A DNA stretch of 64,000 nt from Streptomyces sp. G-G2 (lineage in GTDB: Bacteria; Actinomycetota; Actinomycetes; Streptomycetales; Streptomycetaceae), in the NCBI RefSeq assembly GCF_030063135.1, contig NZ_JASISO010000004.1, positions 1 through 64,000 of the forward strand, given 5' to 3'. The position numbers were made by a program, and so were the translations under genes. The notes beneath the pieces are model-generated. The model had not been told where the DNA came from. It saw only the letters and a list, made by a program, of their open reading frames with translations, and made no database searches. Positions 43,484 through 51,230 of this stretch are shown here, piece after piece; within the stretch, counting starts at the first letter, position 1; the number at the start of each line of letters is the position of its first letter.

Positions 43484-44767
43484 TCATCGGTCCTCGAGCT
43501 CTGAGCCGTCCACGGCCAACGCGGCGGCCAGCCGGTCGGCGGCCTCCTTGGCCTCGGACTCGTCGATGGTCAGCGCGGGGTTGACGCGCAGAATCCGGCC
43601 GCTGCGGCCCACGAGCAGACCGTGGTCGGTGATGCGCTGGTCCAGTGCTGCCCACTGCAGCCCCGAAAGGTCGGCCCCGACCTCGATTCCGAGCATCAGC
43701 CCAACGCCGTGGACCGTCACGTCCAACGGTCCGTCGGCCAGCCCGGAGCGCAGCCGCTCGGCCCAGGCCGCGCCAAATCGTCCGGCCCGCTCCACAAGGC
43801 CCTGTCGCAGGAGCGTGTCGAGGACGTAGGAGCCGGCGGCCACGGCCAGCGGGTTGCCCCCGTAGGTGCTCGACAGGAAACCGGGATACCGGCGGGACGC
43901 CTGCTCGACCAGCTCCGAGCGGGCGAGGACGCCGGCCACCGGGAACCCGTTGGCCATCCCCTTGCCGATCACCATCAGGTCCACGCCGTGGTCGGCGTCC
44001 TCGGAGACGAACAGCCGGCCGGTGCGGCCGAAGCCGGTCAGCACCTCGTCCGCGATCACCAGGACCCCGTGCGCCTTCGCGACGGCGGCCAGCCCGGAGA
44101 GGAACGCGGGTGCCGGAGGCTGGTTGCCGTTCGTGCCCTGGACAGGTTCCACCAGGACGGCGGCCACGTCCGCCCCCGGTTGCCGAAGGACCTCGGCCAC
44201 AGCGTCCAGCGCTTCGGCGAGCCGGTCGGCGGGGGCGTCGTCCAGCAGGCTGGGGAACGGGCACCGGTGGACCTCCGGGTCTGCGGACCCGCCGCCGAGC
44301 CAGCGGCCGTCGGTCAGCCCGGCGACGCCCGAGGTGCGGCCGTGGAAGGATCCGTCGAAGACGACGACGCCCCGACGCCCGGTCGCCTCCCGCGCGATGC
44401 GCACGGCCGCGTCGACCGCTTCCGCACCTGTCGAGAACATCGACAGGTGGGTCAGGCCCTCGGGTGCGACTGCGGTGAGCGCCTCTCCGAACGCGGCCCG
44501 GCTGACGCTCGGGTGTCGGGTGACGGCCAGCCGGCCGGCCTGGTCGGCCAGGGCCGCCGCGAACCCGGGGTCGCCGTGCCCCAGAACGCAGCGGCCCGCC
44601 CCGGCGAACAGGTCCAGGTACTCACGCCCCGCGGCATCGACCAACCGCGAGCCGGTCCCGTGCTCGATCGCCGGCGGGCGAGCCGTCACCACACCCAGCC
44701 CGTGCACCAGGTGGCGGCGTTCCCGCGCGACGACCCTCTGGTTTGCGTCGGCTGTCTTAGAGGTCAT
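43484..44767 (-). CDS. PLP-dependent class III aminotransferase
   Basis: Fold-type-I aminotransferase of 427 residues. PLP-binding lysine K269 in MVIGKGMANGFPVAG, cofactor Asp D240 in VIADEVLTGFGRTG, phosphate-binding FSTGAEAVDAAVRIARE, and VLVEPVQGTNGNQ. Related to ornithine, 4-aminobutyrate and some amino-sugar transaminases. It could aminate a keto-sugar or aldehyde from the epimerase product, or an omega position of an amino acid. Start overlaps the acyl-CoA dehydrogenase stop by 11 bp. Confidence 0.9.
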   Translation of the reverse strand: MTSKTADANQRVVARERRHLVHGLGVVTARPPAIEHGTGSRLVDAAGREYLDLFAGAGRCVLGHGDPGFAAALADQAGRLAVTRHPSVSRAAFGEALTAVAPEGLTHLSMFSTGAEAVDAAVRIAREATGRRGVVVFDGSFHGRTSGVAGLTDGRWLGGGSADPEVHRCPFPSLLDDAPADRLAEALDAVAEVLRQPGADVAAVLVEPVQGTNGNQPPAPAFLSGLAAVAKAHGVLVIADEVLTGFGRTGRLFVSEDADHGVDLMVIGKGMANGFPVAGVLARSELVEQASRRYPGFLSSTYGGNPLAVAAGSYVLDTLLRQGLVERAGRFGAAWAERLRSGLADGPLDVTVHGVGLMLGIEVGADLSGLQWAALDQRITDHGLLVGRSGRILRVNPALTIDESEAKEAADRLAAALAVDGSELEDR

Positions 44768-45950
44768 GGTAGGAGGTGCCTTCGAGTTCCAGACGGCCGA
44801 TCAGCTCTTTGCAGAAGTCGTCGTTGGGTCCCATGAGCGACGCCGCCAGAGAGTCGCGCAAGTGCCGCTCGATGGGTAGGAATCCCTTGGCGTAGGCGCT
44901 CCCGCCGCTGGCGAGCAGCGCTTCCCGGGCGACGTCGGAGCAGGTTTCGGCGAGCGCCACCTTGGTGGCAGTCATCAGCACCGAGAGCTGTTCGAATCCG
45001 CGGTCGGCGTCGATCTCCGCGGCCAGCCGGGCAACCAGGCTCTCGCCAGCGGCGATCTTGATCGCCATGGTGCCGACGTGCCGACGCGCGACCGGGTACT
45101 GGCTCAGGTTCCGGCCAAACGTCGTGGCGTCGCCGGCGTAGCGGCGGCTCTGAATACGCTCGACGCAGGCACCGTAGGCGGCCTGTGCGATGCCGAGGTA
45201 CACCGACGCCACGCCGAGGTGGTAGATGGGCTGATTCGCCTCGTTGTACTTCGTCAGCCCCGACGTGTCGTCGCCCGCGAACAGGAGCGCTTCCTCGGGG
45301 AGATCGCAGTGGAAGGTGATCCATGTGCTGCTGTTACCGGCCAGGCCGAGCCCGTTCCACTGCCCGAAGGTGATGCCGGGAGTGTCCGCGGGCACCGCGA
45401 AGAGGGCGTGGTTGCGGTCGTCGTCCGAACCCGGGCTGCGCGTGGAGACGATGTACAGGTCGGCGTGTCCTGCCGAGGTGGCGAAGCTCTTCTCCGCGTC
45501 GATCCGGAACCCGCCGGAATCGTTGCGCTCGGACCGGCTGGCCACCGACCACCACTGCGAGCCCGAACCCGCCTCGCTGATCGCCTCGGTGACCAGGGCG
45601 GTGCCTTCGAGCACCGGCTCCAGGTACAGCTCCTTCTGCTCAGGTGAACCGAACAGGACGATGGAGTTGAGCGCGGTCAGGTGCATGACGTAGACCATGG
45701 CCGTGGACGCGCACACGGTGCCGAGCCGCCTGACGATCTCGCTGATCTCGGCGGCGCTGAGGCCCCAGCCGCCCATCTCGGTCGGCACCGTGGCGCCGAA
45801 GAAGCCCGCCTGCCCCAGCGCCGCCAGACCAGCTGTCGGGAACCGGCCCTCGCGATCGACCTCCGCCGCCTGGGGACGGACCGTCTCCTCGATGATGCGG
45901 TCCAGAATGTTCGAGTGGTCGTCCATGGGCGCAGTCCTTGAGGGGGTCAT
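44757..45950 (-). CDS. Acyl-CoA (or acyl-ACP) dehydrogenase
   Basis: FAD-dependent dehydrogenase of 397 residues with the three-part family fold: helical N-domain (GLAALGQAGFFGATVPTEMGG), middle beta-domain (VTEAISEAGSGSQ, FRIDAEKSFATSAGHADLYI, described in part, and GLGLAGNSSTWI) and helical C-domain (YLGIAQAAYGACVERI). ATG 45950 overlaps the epimerase stop by ATGA; ATG 45927 is an alternative with AAGGA before it. With an ACP and two adenylating enzymes in the operon it may desaturate a carrier-bound acyl group, as in other natural-product pathways. Confidence 0.87.
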   Translation of the reverse strand: MTPSRTAPMDDHSNILDRIIEETVRPQAAEVDREGRFPTAGLAALGQAGFFGATVPTEMGGWGLSAAEISEIVRRLGTVCASTAMVYVMHLTALNSIVLFGSPEQKELYLEPVLEGTALVTEAISEAGSGSQWWSVASRSERNDSGGFRIDAEKSFATSAGHADLYIVSTRSPGSDDDRNHALFAVPADTPGITFGQWNGLGLAGNSSTWITFHCDLPEEALLFAGDDTSGLTKYNEANQPIYHLGVASVYLGIAQAAYGACVERIQSRRYAGDATTFGRNLSQYPVARRHVGTMAIKIAAGESLVARLAAEIDADRGFEQLSVLMTATKVALAETCSDVAREALLASGGSAYAKGFLPIERHLRDSLAASLMGPNDDFCKELIGRLELEGTSYHDL

Positions 45951-46945
45951 CGGGTGATCGGGTGGGCGTGGTCGAGGATGAACTGCGGGCCGGTGCGGTC
46001 GGCGCGGATCTGGGGCTCGAACCGGGACCACCACGCCTCGTTCCCCCGATACCAGTCCAGCGTGGCCGCGACGCCGTCGGCCAGCGCTGTCTCCGGCTTC
46101 CAGCCCAGGGCCCGGCGCAGCCGCTCCGACGTGGCCACCAGCGAGCTGCCGCGGCCGTCCGAGACCGGGCAGTCGATCCGGCGGGTATGCCCGCCGACGC
46201 CGGCGTCGATGGCCTCCGCCGCCTCCACGAGGTCGATCCCTTCGCCTGCGGAGATGTTGTAGGTCCCGCCCCACTCGCCCGATTCGACGAGGCCGAGGAT
46301 CGCGGCGGCGGCGTCCGCCACGTACAGGAAGTCACGCCGCCGGCCCGTCGCGACCTCCCGGTCGCAGTCACCGATGAGGCCCTGCGTCAGCAGCCGGGGG
46401 ACGATCCGGTCGGGGGCCTGCCAGGGCCCGTACAGGTTCGTCAGCCGCACCGTGGTGATCCGGCAGTCGTAGTTGATCCGGTAGGAAGAGGCGATGTGCT
46501 CGCAGCCGACCTTCGAGGCTGCGTAGGGCGAGCGCGGGTCGGCCTTGTCGTCCTCGACGAACAGCTCGCCGTCGTTCCCGCCGTACACCTCGATGGAGGA
46601 GGTGAACAGGATGGGGATGCCATGTCGGCGGGCCGCTGCCATGACGGGGGTGTGGGCCGCCATGTTGTTGGCCACCACTTCCTCCGGATGGTGCAGGGAG
46701 TAGTCGACCTGCGGCAGCGCCGCCAGGTGCACGATGAAGTCCAGATCCTCCGGCAACACCGCGTCCGGCCGGGCCAGGTCCAGATCCAAGCGGGTGATCC
46801 GCGGATCATCGGCCCGGTGCGCGAGCCGACCCAGGCGGTCCCCGACATCCACGGTCACGACGTCGTAGCCGCGCTCGACCGCGAGGTTGGTCAGATTGAC
46901 ACCGAGGAATCCGGCCCCGCCGGTGATGCCTATTTTCTTTCGCAT
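45947..46945 (-). CDS. NAD-dependent sugar epimerase/dehydratase
   Basis: Extended SDR protein of 332 residues. NAD site GITGGAGFLG at 6-15, catalytic S-Y-K set with TSS near 115 and Y141-x3-K145 (SPYAASK), and RLTNLYGPWQAPDRIVPRL plus a C-terminal region typical of UDP-glucose-4-epimerase/NDP-sugar enzymes (LDWYRGNEAWWSRFEP). Likely acts on the nucleotide sugar made by the pyrophosphorylase. Next to ACP and dehydrogenase genes; stop overlaps the following gene by ATGA. Confidence 0.88.
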   Translation of the reverse strand: MRKKIGITGGAGFLGVNLTNLAVERGYDVVTVDVGDRLGRLAHRADDPRITRLDLDLARPDAVLPEDLDFIVHLAALPQVDYSLHHPEEVVANNMAAHTPVMAAARRHGIPILFTSSIEVYGGNDGELFVEDDKADPRSPYAASKVGCEHIASSYRINYDCRITTVRLTNLYGPWQAPDRIVPRLLTQGLIGDCDREVATGRRRDFLYVADAAAAILGLVESGEWGGTYNISAGEGIDLVEAAEAIDAGVGGHTRRIDCPVSDGRGSSLVATSERLRRALGWKPETALADGVAATLDWYRGNEAWWSRFEPQIRADRTGPQFILDHAHPITR

Positions 46946-46996
46946 GATGGTGAACCTTTCAGTGGGGCCGTGCTGCCGCTTGCCGACGCGGGCCAG

Positions 46997-47248
46997 TCAG
47001 ATTCGAGCGTTGATGTAGGCGCGGACCGCGCCGACGGTCTCGAAGGTCTCCAGCGTGAAGTCCTCGTCCGGGATGGTGAATCCCCAGGTCCCCTCGATCT
47101 GTGCCAGGAACTCGACCAGGTCCAGGGAGTCGAACCCGAGGTCGGCGACCAGCGCCTCACAGTCGGCGAAGTCCGTCGGCGCGGTGCCCCGCGCCGGATT
47201 CTGGGCGAACCGGCCGATCAACTCGTCGATCGCGGTGTGTGTGGCCAT
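46997..47248 (-). CDS. Acyl carrier protein
   Basis: Carrier protein of 83 residues. The 4'-phosphopantetheine site is S41 in LGFDSLDLVEFLAQIEG, and the flanks (EALVADLGFD, FTIPDEDFTLETFETVGAV) are classic ACP helices II and III. ATG 47248 gives the shortest sensible protein; the frame is also open from an ATG at 47275 that overlaps the malic-enzyme-like gene stop by ATGA, so a 92-residue form is possible. It would carry an acyl or aminoacyl group loaded by one of the two adenylating enzymes in the operon. Confidence 0.88.
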   Translation of the reverse strand: MATHTAIDELIGRFAQNPARGTAPTDFADCEALVADLGFDSLDLVEFLAQIEGTWGFTIPDEDFTLETFETVGAVRAYINARI

Positions 47249-47271
47249 GGGATGTGTTCTCTCCATTCGTT

Positions 47272-48444
47272 TCATGAGACGGGGGCCGCCGCCCCGACGG
47301 CCGCGCTGATGTGCGAGAAGACAGCCGGATCGAGCGCGTCGGGCACCAAGTGGTCGGCGTCGAGAATCGGGAGCGAGGCCCGGACCAGTCCGTCAACCGC
47401 GGCGAGCAGCATCCCGGGGGTGATCTGCGCCGCTCCGGCGGACAGGGCCCCGTGGAAGATGCCGGGGACTGTCAGCAGGTTGGTGACGCAGTTCGGGGCG
47501 GTGGCCCGGCCGGTGGCGTAGACGGCCCCCACCGAGCGCGCCGCCTCCTGCAGGACTTCGGGAACCGGGTTGGCCAGCGACAGGATGATCGGCTCGGGAC
47601 GCATGCCGGCCAGCAGGGTCCCGGGCACCGTGGCCCGTGACAGGCCGACGAGGGCGTCCGCGCCCCGCAGCGCCTCTTCGATCCCGCCCGTCAGGCCGCG
47701 TGCGTTGGTGTACGTGCTGACCTCGCGCTTGGCGGCATGGAGGTCCCGGCGTCGGGCGTCGACGATCCCGCGCGTGTCCACCAACGTCAGATCGGGCAGG
47801 CCCGCCGTCGCCAGCAGCCGCGCCGTCGCGATACCGGCCGCGCCGGCGCCGAGGATCACCACGCGCATGGCGGCGAAATCGCGGCCGGTGAGCAACGCCG
47901 CATTGCGCAGGGAGGCCACCACGGCGACCGCGGTGCCGTGCTGGTCGTTGTGCATGACTGGGCAGTCGAGTGCATCGCGCAGCCGCCGCTCGAGCTCGAA
48001 ACAGCCCGGCGCGGCCACGTCCTCGATGCTCACCGCCCCGAACGACGGTCGCAAGGCCGCCAGGGCCGCCACGATCGCGTCGATACGCCGGTCGGAGAAC
48101 ACCAGGGGAATCGCGTCCAGGTCGGCGATCTTCTTGAAGAAAACGCACTTCGTCTCCAGGACCGGCAGACAGGCGCGCGGCCCGATGTCCCCCAGCCCCA
48201 GCACGGCCGAGCCGTCGCTGACGACGGCGACCAGGCGCGGGGCCCAGCTGTAGCGCTCGAAGAGCTCCGGGTCCCGGTGTATCGCAGAACTCACCAGAGC
48301 CGTTCCCGGCGTGGACAAGGCGGCGAGGTCGGAGGCGACCAGCGGCGAACGTCGTATCGCCGTCCCGATGAGGCCGTGCTCGAAGGTCTCCAGCACCCGC
48401 GGTGCTGAGAGCTCGGGAGGCGCGGACAGGCTAGCGTTCAGCAT
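47272..48444 (-). CDS. Malic enzyme-like protein with altered active site
   Basis: Homologue of malate oxidoreductase (decarboxylating), 390 residues. The family fold is clear: VAVVSDGSAVLGLGDIGP, FGAVSIEDVAAPGCFE, VILGAGAAGIATARLL (NAD site) and LSLANPVPEVLQEA. Two key positions differ. The Tyr of the conserved Y-(S/T)-P-G-V motif is Ser (S44 in LSTPGTALV), and the first Asp of H-D-D-Q-H-G-T-A is Asn (N166 in MHNDQHGTA). The catalytic Lys region (VFFKKIAD) and metal ligands E141, D142 and D167 are kept. It may act on another 2-hydroxy or branched acid, or have lost decarboxylation. Start 48444 overlaps the previous gene end by 14 bp. Confidence 0.85.
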   Translation of the reverse strand: MLNASLSAPPELSAPRVLETFEHGLIGTAIRRSPLVASDLAALSTPGTALVSSAIHRDPELFERYSWAPRLVAVVSDGSAVLGLGDIGPRACLPVLETKCVFFKKIADLDAIPLVFSDRRIDAIVAALAALRPSFGAVSIEDVAAPGCFELERRLRDALDCPVMHNDQHGTAVAVVASLRNAALLTGRDFAAMRVVILGAGAAGIATARLLATAGLPDLTLVDTRGIVDARRRDLHAAKREVSTYTNARGLTGGIEEALRGADALVGLSRATVPGTLLAGMRPEPIILSLANPVPEVLQEAARSVGAVYATGRATAPNCVTNLLTVPGIFHGALSAGAAQITPGMLLAAVDGLVRASLPILDADHLVPDALDPAVFSHISAAVGAAAPVS

Positions 48445-49750
48445 GCTGAGCACCGGTTCCCATGGCGGACGGGGCCGGGCCGGCCCCGATCCGGAAGCTG
48501 TCGGCGACGTCCGGCGCCGCGGACCGGCGTGCGTCCCCGGGCCTGTCCGGTCCCTGGCTGAGGACGCTGCGGAACTTGCGGCCCGGCACGTGGAGGACAT
48601 CCCCGAGCAGGACCGAGACCTCGCTGGCGAAGAAGGTCGGCTTCAGGTACTCGGCCAGCACCCGGCCTGCCTCGGGGGTCCAGGCCCGGCCCGGCTCGAT
48701 CACCGCGGTCAACTCCGTCCCGGTCTGCCGGAACTGATAGCGCGCGATGGATCCCGGCCACGCCTTGAGGGTCCGGCGCACGCCGATGTCGAAGAAGGTC
48801 TGGTAGACGGGCTCGCCACCGTCCCCGACCGCGTACTCGGCGATCCGCCCCTCGACGACGTCGATCGCCGGGCCGGAGCGGCCGCAACCGCACTCCGCGG
48901 CGCGCACCGTGACCCGGTCGCCCAGGTCGTACCGGAGCAGCGGCATGGTCTGGAACCGATGGTTGGTGACTATCAGGGCACCGGTGCCGTGGGCCGCCGG
49001 GCCGTCATCGGTCAGCACTTCGACCGTCAGGTTCTCCGTCAGGATGTGGCGGACCCCCTGCGGACACTCGTAGGCGACGCACCAGGTCTCCTTCGAGCCG
49101 TAGTGGTCGGCGAGCTGGGCGCTCGGGAACGCCGTCCGGATGGCAGAGCGGTCGCCGAGAAGCGTCGGCTCGCTGTTCAGCTCGATGAGGCGCAGGCTGT
49201 CCGGGCCGGTGAGCCCGCGCTCGGTCAGCCAACGGCTGAACAGCCCGGCCACGCTCGGAACGACCTGGAACCACACGGGCCGATGCTGGTGCAGCGCGTC
49301 GTGGTACTCCTGGAACGCCGCATCGGACAGATCGCGGACGCTCAGACTGAGGACGCTTCCCCGGACCTTGGCACGGCCTTCGTCGTTCTCGTCGCTGCTG
49401 AACCGGCAGGCCGGCATCCGCGGTGAGGTGACGCCGTACCAGCGGCGGGCCTTCCACAGCGGCATGGCCGCCCGCGTCCCTTCCACGGACTGGTAGTAGC
49501 GGCGCAGCGGGGTCCCGGTCGTCCCGCTCGTCTCGACGAACAGCAGGTCCGACGGGACACACCCGTCCGTCAGGAACGCCGACTCCCGTCCTCGGACGCT
49601 TGCCTTGCGGAGCACCGTGAGATCACTCAGCGCCGAGGCTGCGCCGGCGTACGCGTCCCGGTAGTAGGGAACCTCCTTCAGCGCGTGCCTGACCAGCTTC
49701 TCGATATCCTGATCGGCGTGGCCGGCAGCGCCCGACGGTTCAGACCCCAT
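48431..49750 (-). CDS. PaaK/CapK-like adenylate-forming enzyme
   Basis: Phenylacetate-CoA-ligase-type member of the ANL superfamily, 439 residues. P-loop FVETSGTTGTPL (73-82), acceptor region YGSKETWCVAYE, LRYDLGDRVTV and CGCGRSGPAIDVVEGR, with a shortened C-terminal domain. It would activate a carboxylic acid as an acyl-adenylate and pass it to CoA, the ACP or an amine. The last 45 residues (RPGDARRSAAPDVADS...) are an unrelated disordered tail. Overlaps the upstream ligase gene end by 11 bp, so it is coupled. Confidence 0.82.
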   Translation of the reverse strand: MGSEPSGAAGHADQDIEKLVRHALKEVPYYRDAYAGAASALSDLTVLRKASVRGRESAFLTDGCVPSDLLFVETSGTTGTPLRRYYQSVEGTRAAMPLWKARRWYGVTSPRMPACRFSSDENDEGRAKVRGSVLSLSVRDLSDAAFQEYHDALHQHRPVWFQVVPSVAGLFSRWLTERGLTGPDSLRLIELNSEPTLLGDRSAIRTAFPSAQLADHYGSKETWCVAYECPQGVRHILTENLTVEVLTDDGPAAHGTGALIVTNHRFQTMPLLRYDLGDRVTVRAAECGCGRSGPAIDVVEGRIAEYAVGDGGEPVYQTFFDIGVRRTLKAWPGSIARYQFRQTGTELTAVIEPGRAWTPEAGRVLAEYLKPTFFASEVSVLLGDVLHVPGRKFRSVLSQGPDRPGDARRSAAPDVADSFRIGAGPAPSAMGTGAQHAER

Positions 49751-51230
49751 GATGCTCAGCCCTTCCGATCTTGCCGTTCACGGTCCGCTCCAAGGAGTCG
49801 ACGAACACCACGTCCTGCAGCCACTTGTACGGGGCCAGCTGGGTGCGCACGGCTTCGTGGATCTGCTCCGCGGTCACCGTCACGTCGTCGCGCTCGGCCA
49901 CCACCAGGGCCACCGGCCGTTGCCCCCGCCGAGGGTCGTCGCGGCCGAGGACCCGGACCGCCGTGACGCCGTCGACCGCGCCGACGACCTGCTCCAGCTC
50001 CTCGGCCGAGACCTTCTTGCCGGCGACGTCGATGAGGTTCTTGAGGCGGCCCTGGATGTAGACGAGGCCGTCTTCGTCCACCCGGCCGAGGTCACCGGTA
50101 CGGATCAGCCCGGGTGCGACGAGGGCGTCGGCCTCCGACGCGGAACCGGAGAGGTAGCCGAGCATGGCGTACGGGGTGTGCGCGTACAGCTCGACCGGGT
50201 CCTCGGGCGAGCCGGTCGGCCCGGCGGCGGACCGGCTCCCGACGCCCACTGCGTTGATCGGGCGGCCCACGCAGCCCTGGGTCAGCGGGTCGCGAGAGCT
50301 CCGCCACGTCGTGAGCCGCGGTCCGCACTCGGTCATGCCCCAGGTCTGGAGTATCTCCACGTCCGGCAGGCCGGCGGTCACCCGCTGCAGGAACTCCGGG
50401 GTGACGGCCGAACCGCCCAGCGCCACCTGGCGCATCGTGGGCACGTCGGCGAGGGTTCGAATCAGCACGTCGCCCATCAGCTGCGGGACCATCGTCGTGT
50501 TCGTGCAATCCCCGGTCCGCATCGCGGAGACCAGGTCGAACGGCATCGCGGGCCGGGGCGGGAAGACCAGGCGCCCGCCCACCAGCAGATGGGCGAGGAT
50601 CTGGCTGGTGTGACAGTAGCCGAACGCCGGCGAGAGGATGAGAAGAGTGGTGTCGTCCTGGTTGAGACCGACCGACGACGCGTGCGCGGCCGCGTTCAGC
50701 ACCAGACGGTCGGGACTGTGCACCGCGCGCTTCGGCAGTCCACCGGTTCCGCTCGTGGAGAGCAGGACCAGGCCGCCGGACGCGAGTTCCGCGCACAACG
50801 ACGGCGATTGCGCAGCCCCGGAGTCGGACTGCTGACGCACCACCTCGGTGCCCGCGACGTGCGGGACAAGCCGGACGCCGACTCCGTGGCGGGCCATCTC
50901 CCGGTCGATCTCCGCCGGGCCCATGGCCGGGTCGTAGGGCATCACGTTGACACCGATCGACAGCGCGGAGAAGTAGGCGGTGAGATAGGCCGTGTCGTGC
51001 GTCGACTCGACCATCGCCAGGTCGCCGCGCCGCACTCCGGCGGCCCGCAACCCGGCGGCGTCGGCGTGCACCGACTCCAGCAGTTCGGGGTACGTCAGGG
51101 CGTGGGACGGATCGCGCACCGCCCAGCCCTGGGGACGCAGCCCGGCCGCGTTCTCCAAGGCGCGGAGGATGGCGTGCCCCGTCGGCTCGGAGCCGCCGGC
51201 TGCGGCGCTCATGTTCTTCGGATCAGACAT
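49740..51230 (-). CDS. AMP-dependent acyl-CoA/ACP synthetase
   Basis: Class I adenylate-forming enzyme of 496 residues. A3 P-loop LLSTSGTGGLPKRAVHS (about 157-172), A5 LQTWGMTECGPRL, A7/A8 IRTGDLGRVDEDGLVYIQGR and the catalytic lysine K487 in RTVNGKIGRAE. Similar to acyl/aryl ligases and free-standing adenylation domains. It probably loads the ACP encoded downstream or activates a building block for the condensation protein. ATG overlaps the exporter gene stop by 8 bp. Confidence 0.87.
   Translation of the reverse strand: MSDPKNMSAAAGGSEPTGHAILRALENAAGLRPQGWAVRDPSHALTYPELLESVHADAAGLRAAGVRRGDLAMVESTHDTAYLTAYFSALSIGVNVMPYDPAMGPAEIDREMARHGVGVRLVPHVAGTEVVRQQSDSGAAQSPSLCAELASGGLVLLSTSGTGGLPKRAVHSPDRLVLNAAAHASSVGLNQDDTTLLILSPAFGYCHTSQILAHLLVGGRLVFPPRPAMPFDLVSAMRTGDCTNTTMVPQLMGDVLIRTLADVPTMRQVALGGSAVTPEFLQRVTAGLPDVEILQTWGMTECGPRLTTWRSSRDPLTQGCVGRPINAVGVGSRSAAGPTGSPEDPVELYAHTPYAMLGYLSGSASEADALVAPGLIRTGDLGRVDEDGLVYIQGRLKNLIDVAGKKVSAEELEQVVGAVDGVTAVRVLGRDDPRRGQRPVALVVAERDDVTVTAEQIHEAVRTQLAPYKWLQDVVFVDSLERTVNGKIGRAEHHGV

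Noticed and set aside
37467..45950. C7-cyclitol (validamycin/acarbose-type) pathway
   Set aside because: ROK kinase, nucleotidyltransferase and aminotransferase fit, but no sugar-phosphate cyclase or glycosyltransferase-like coupling enzyme is present.
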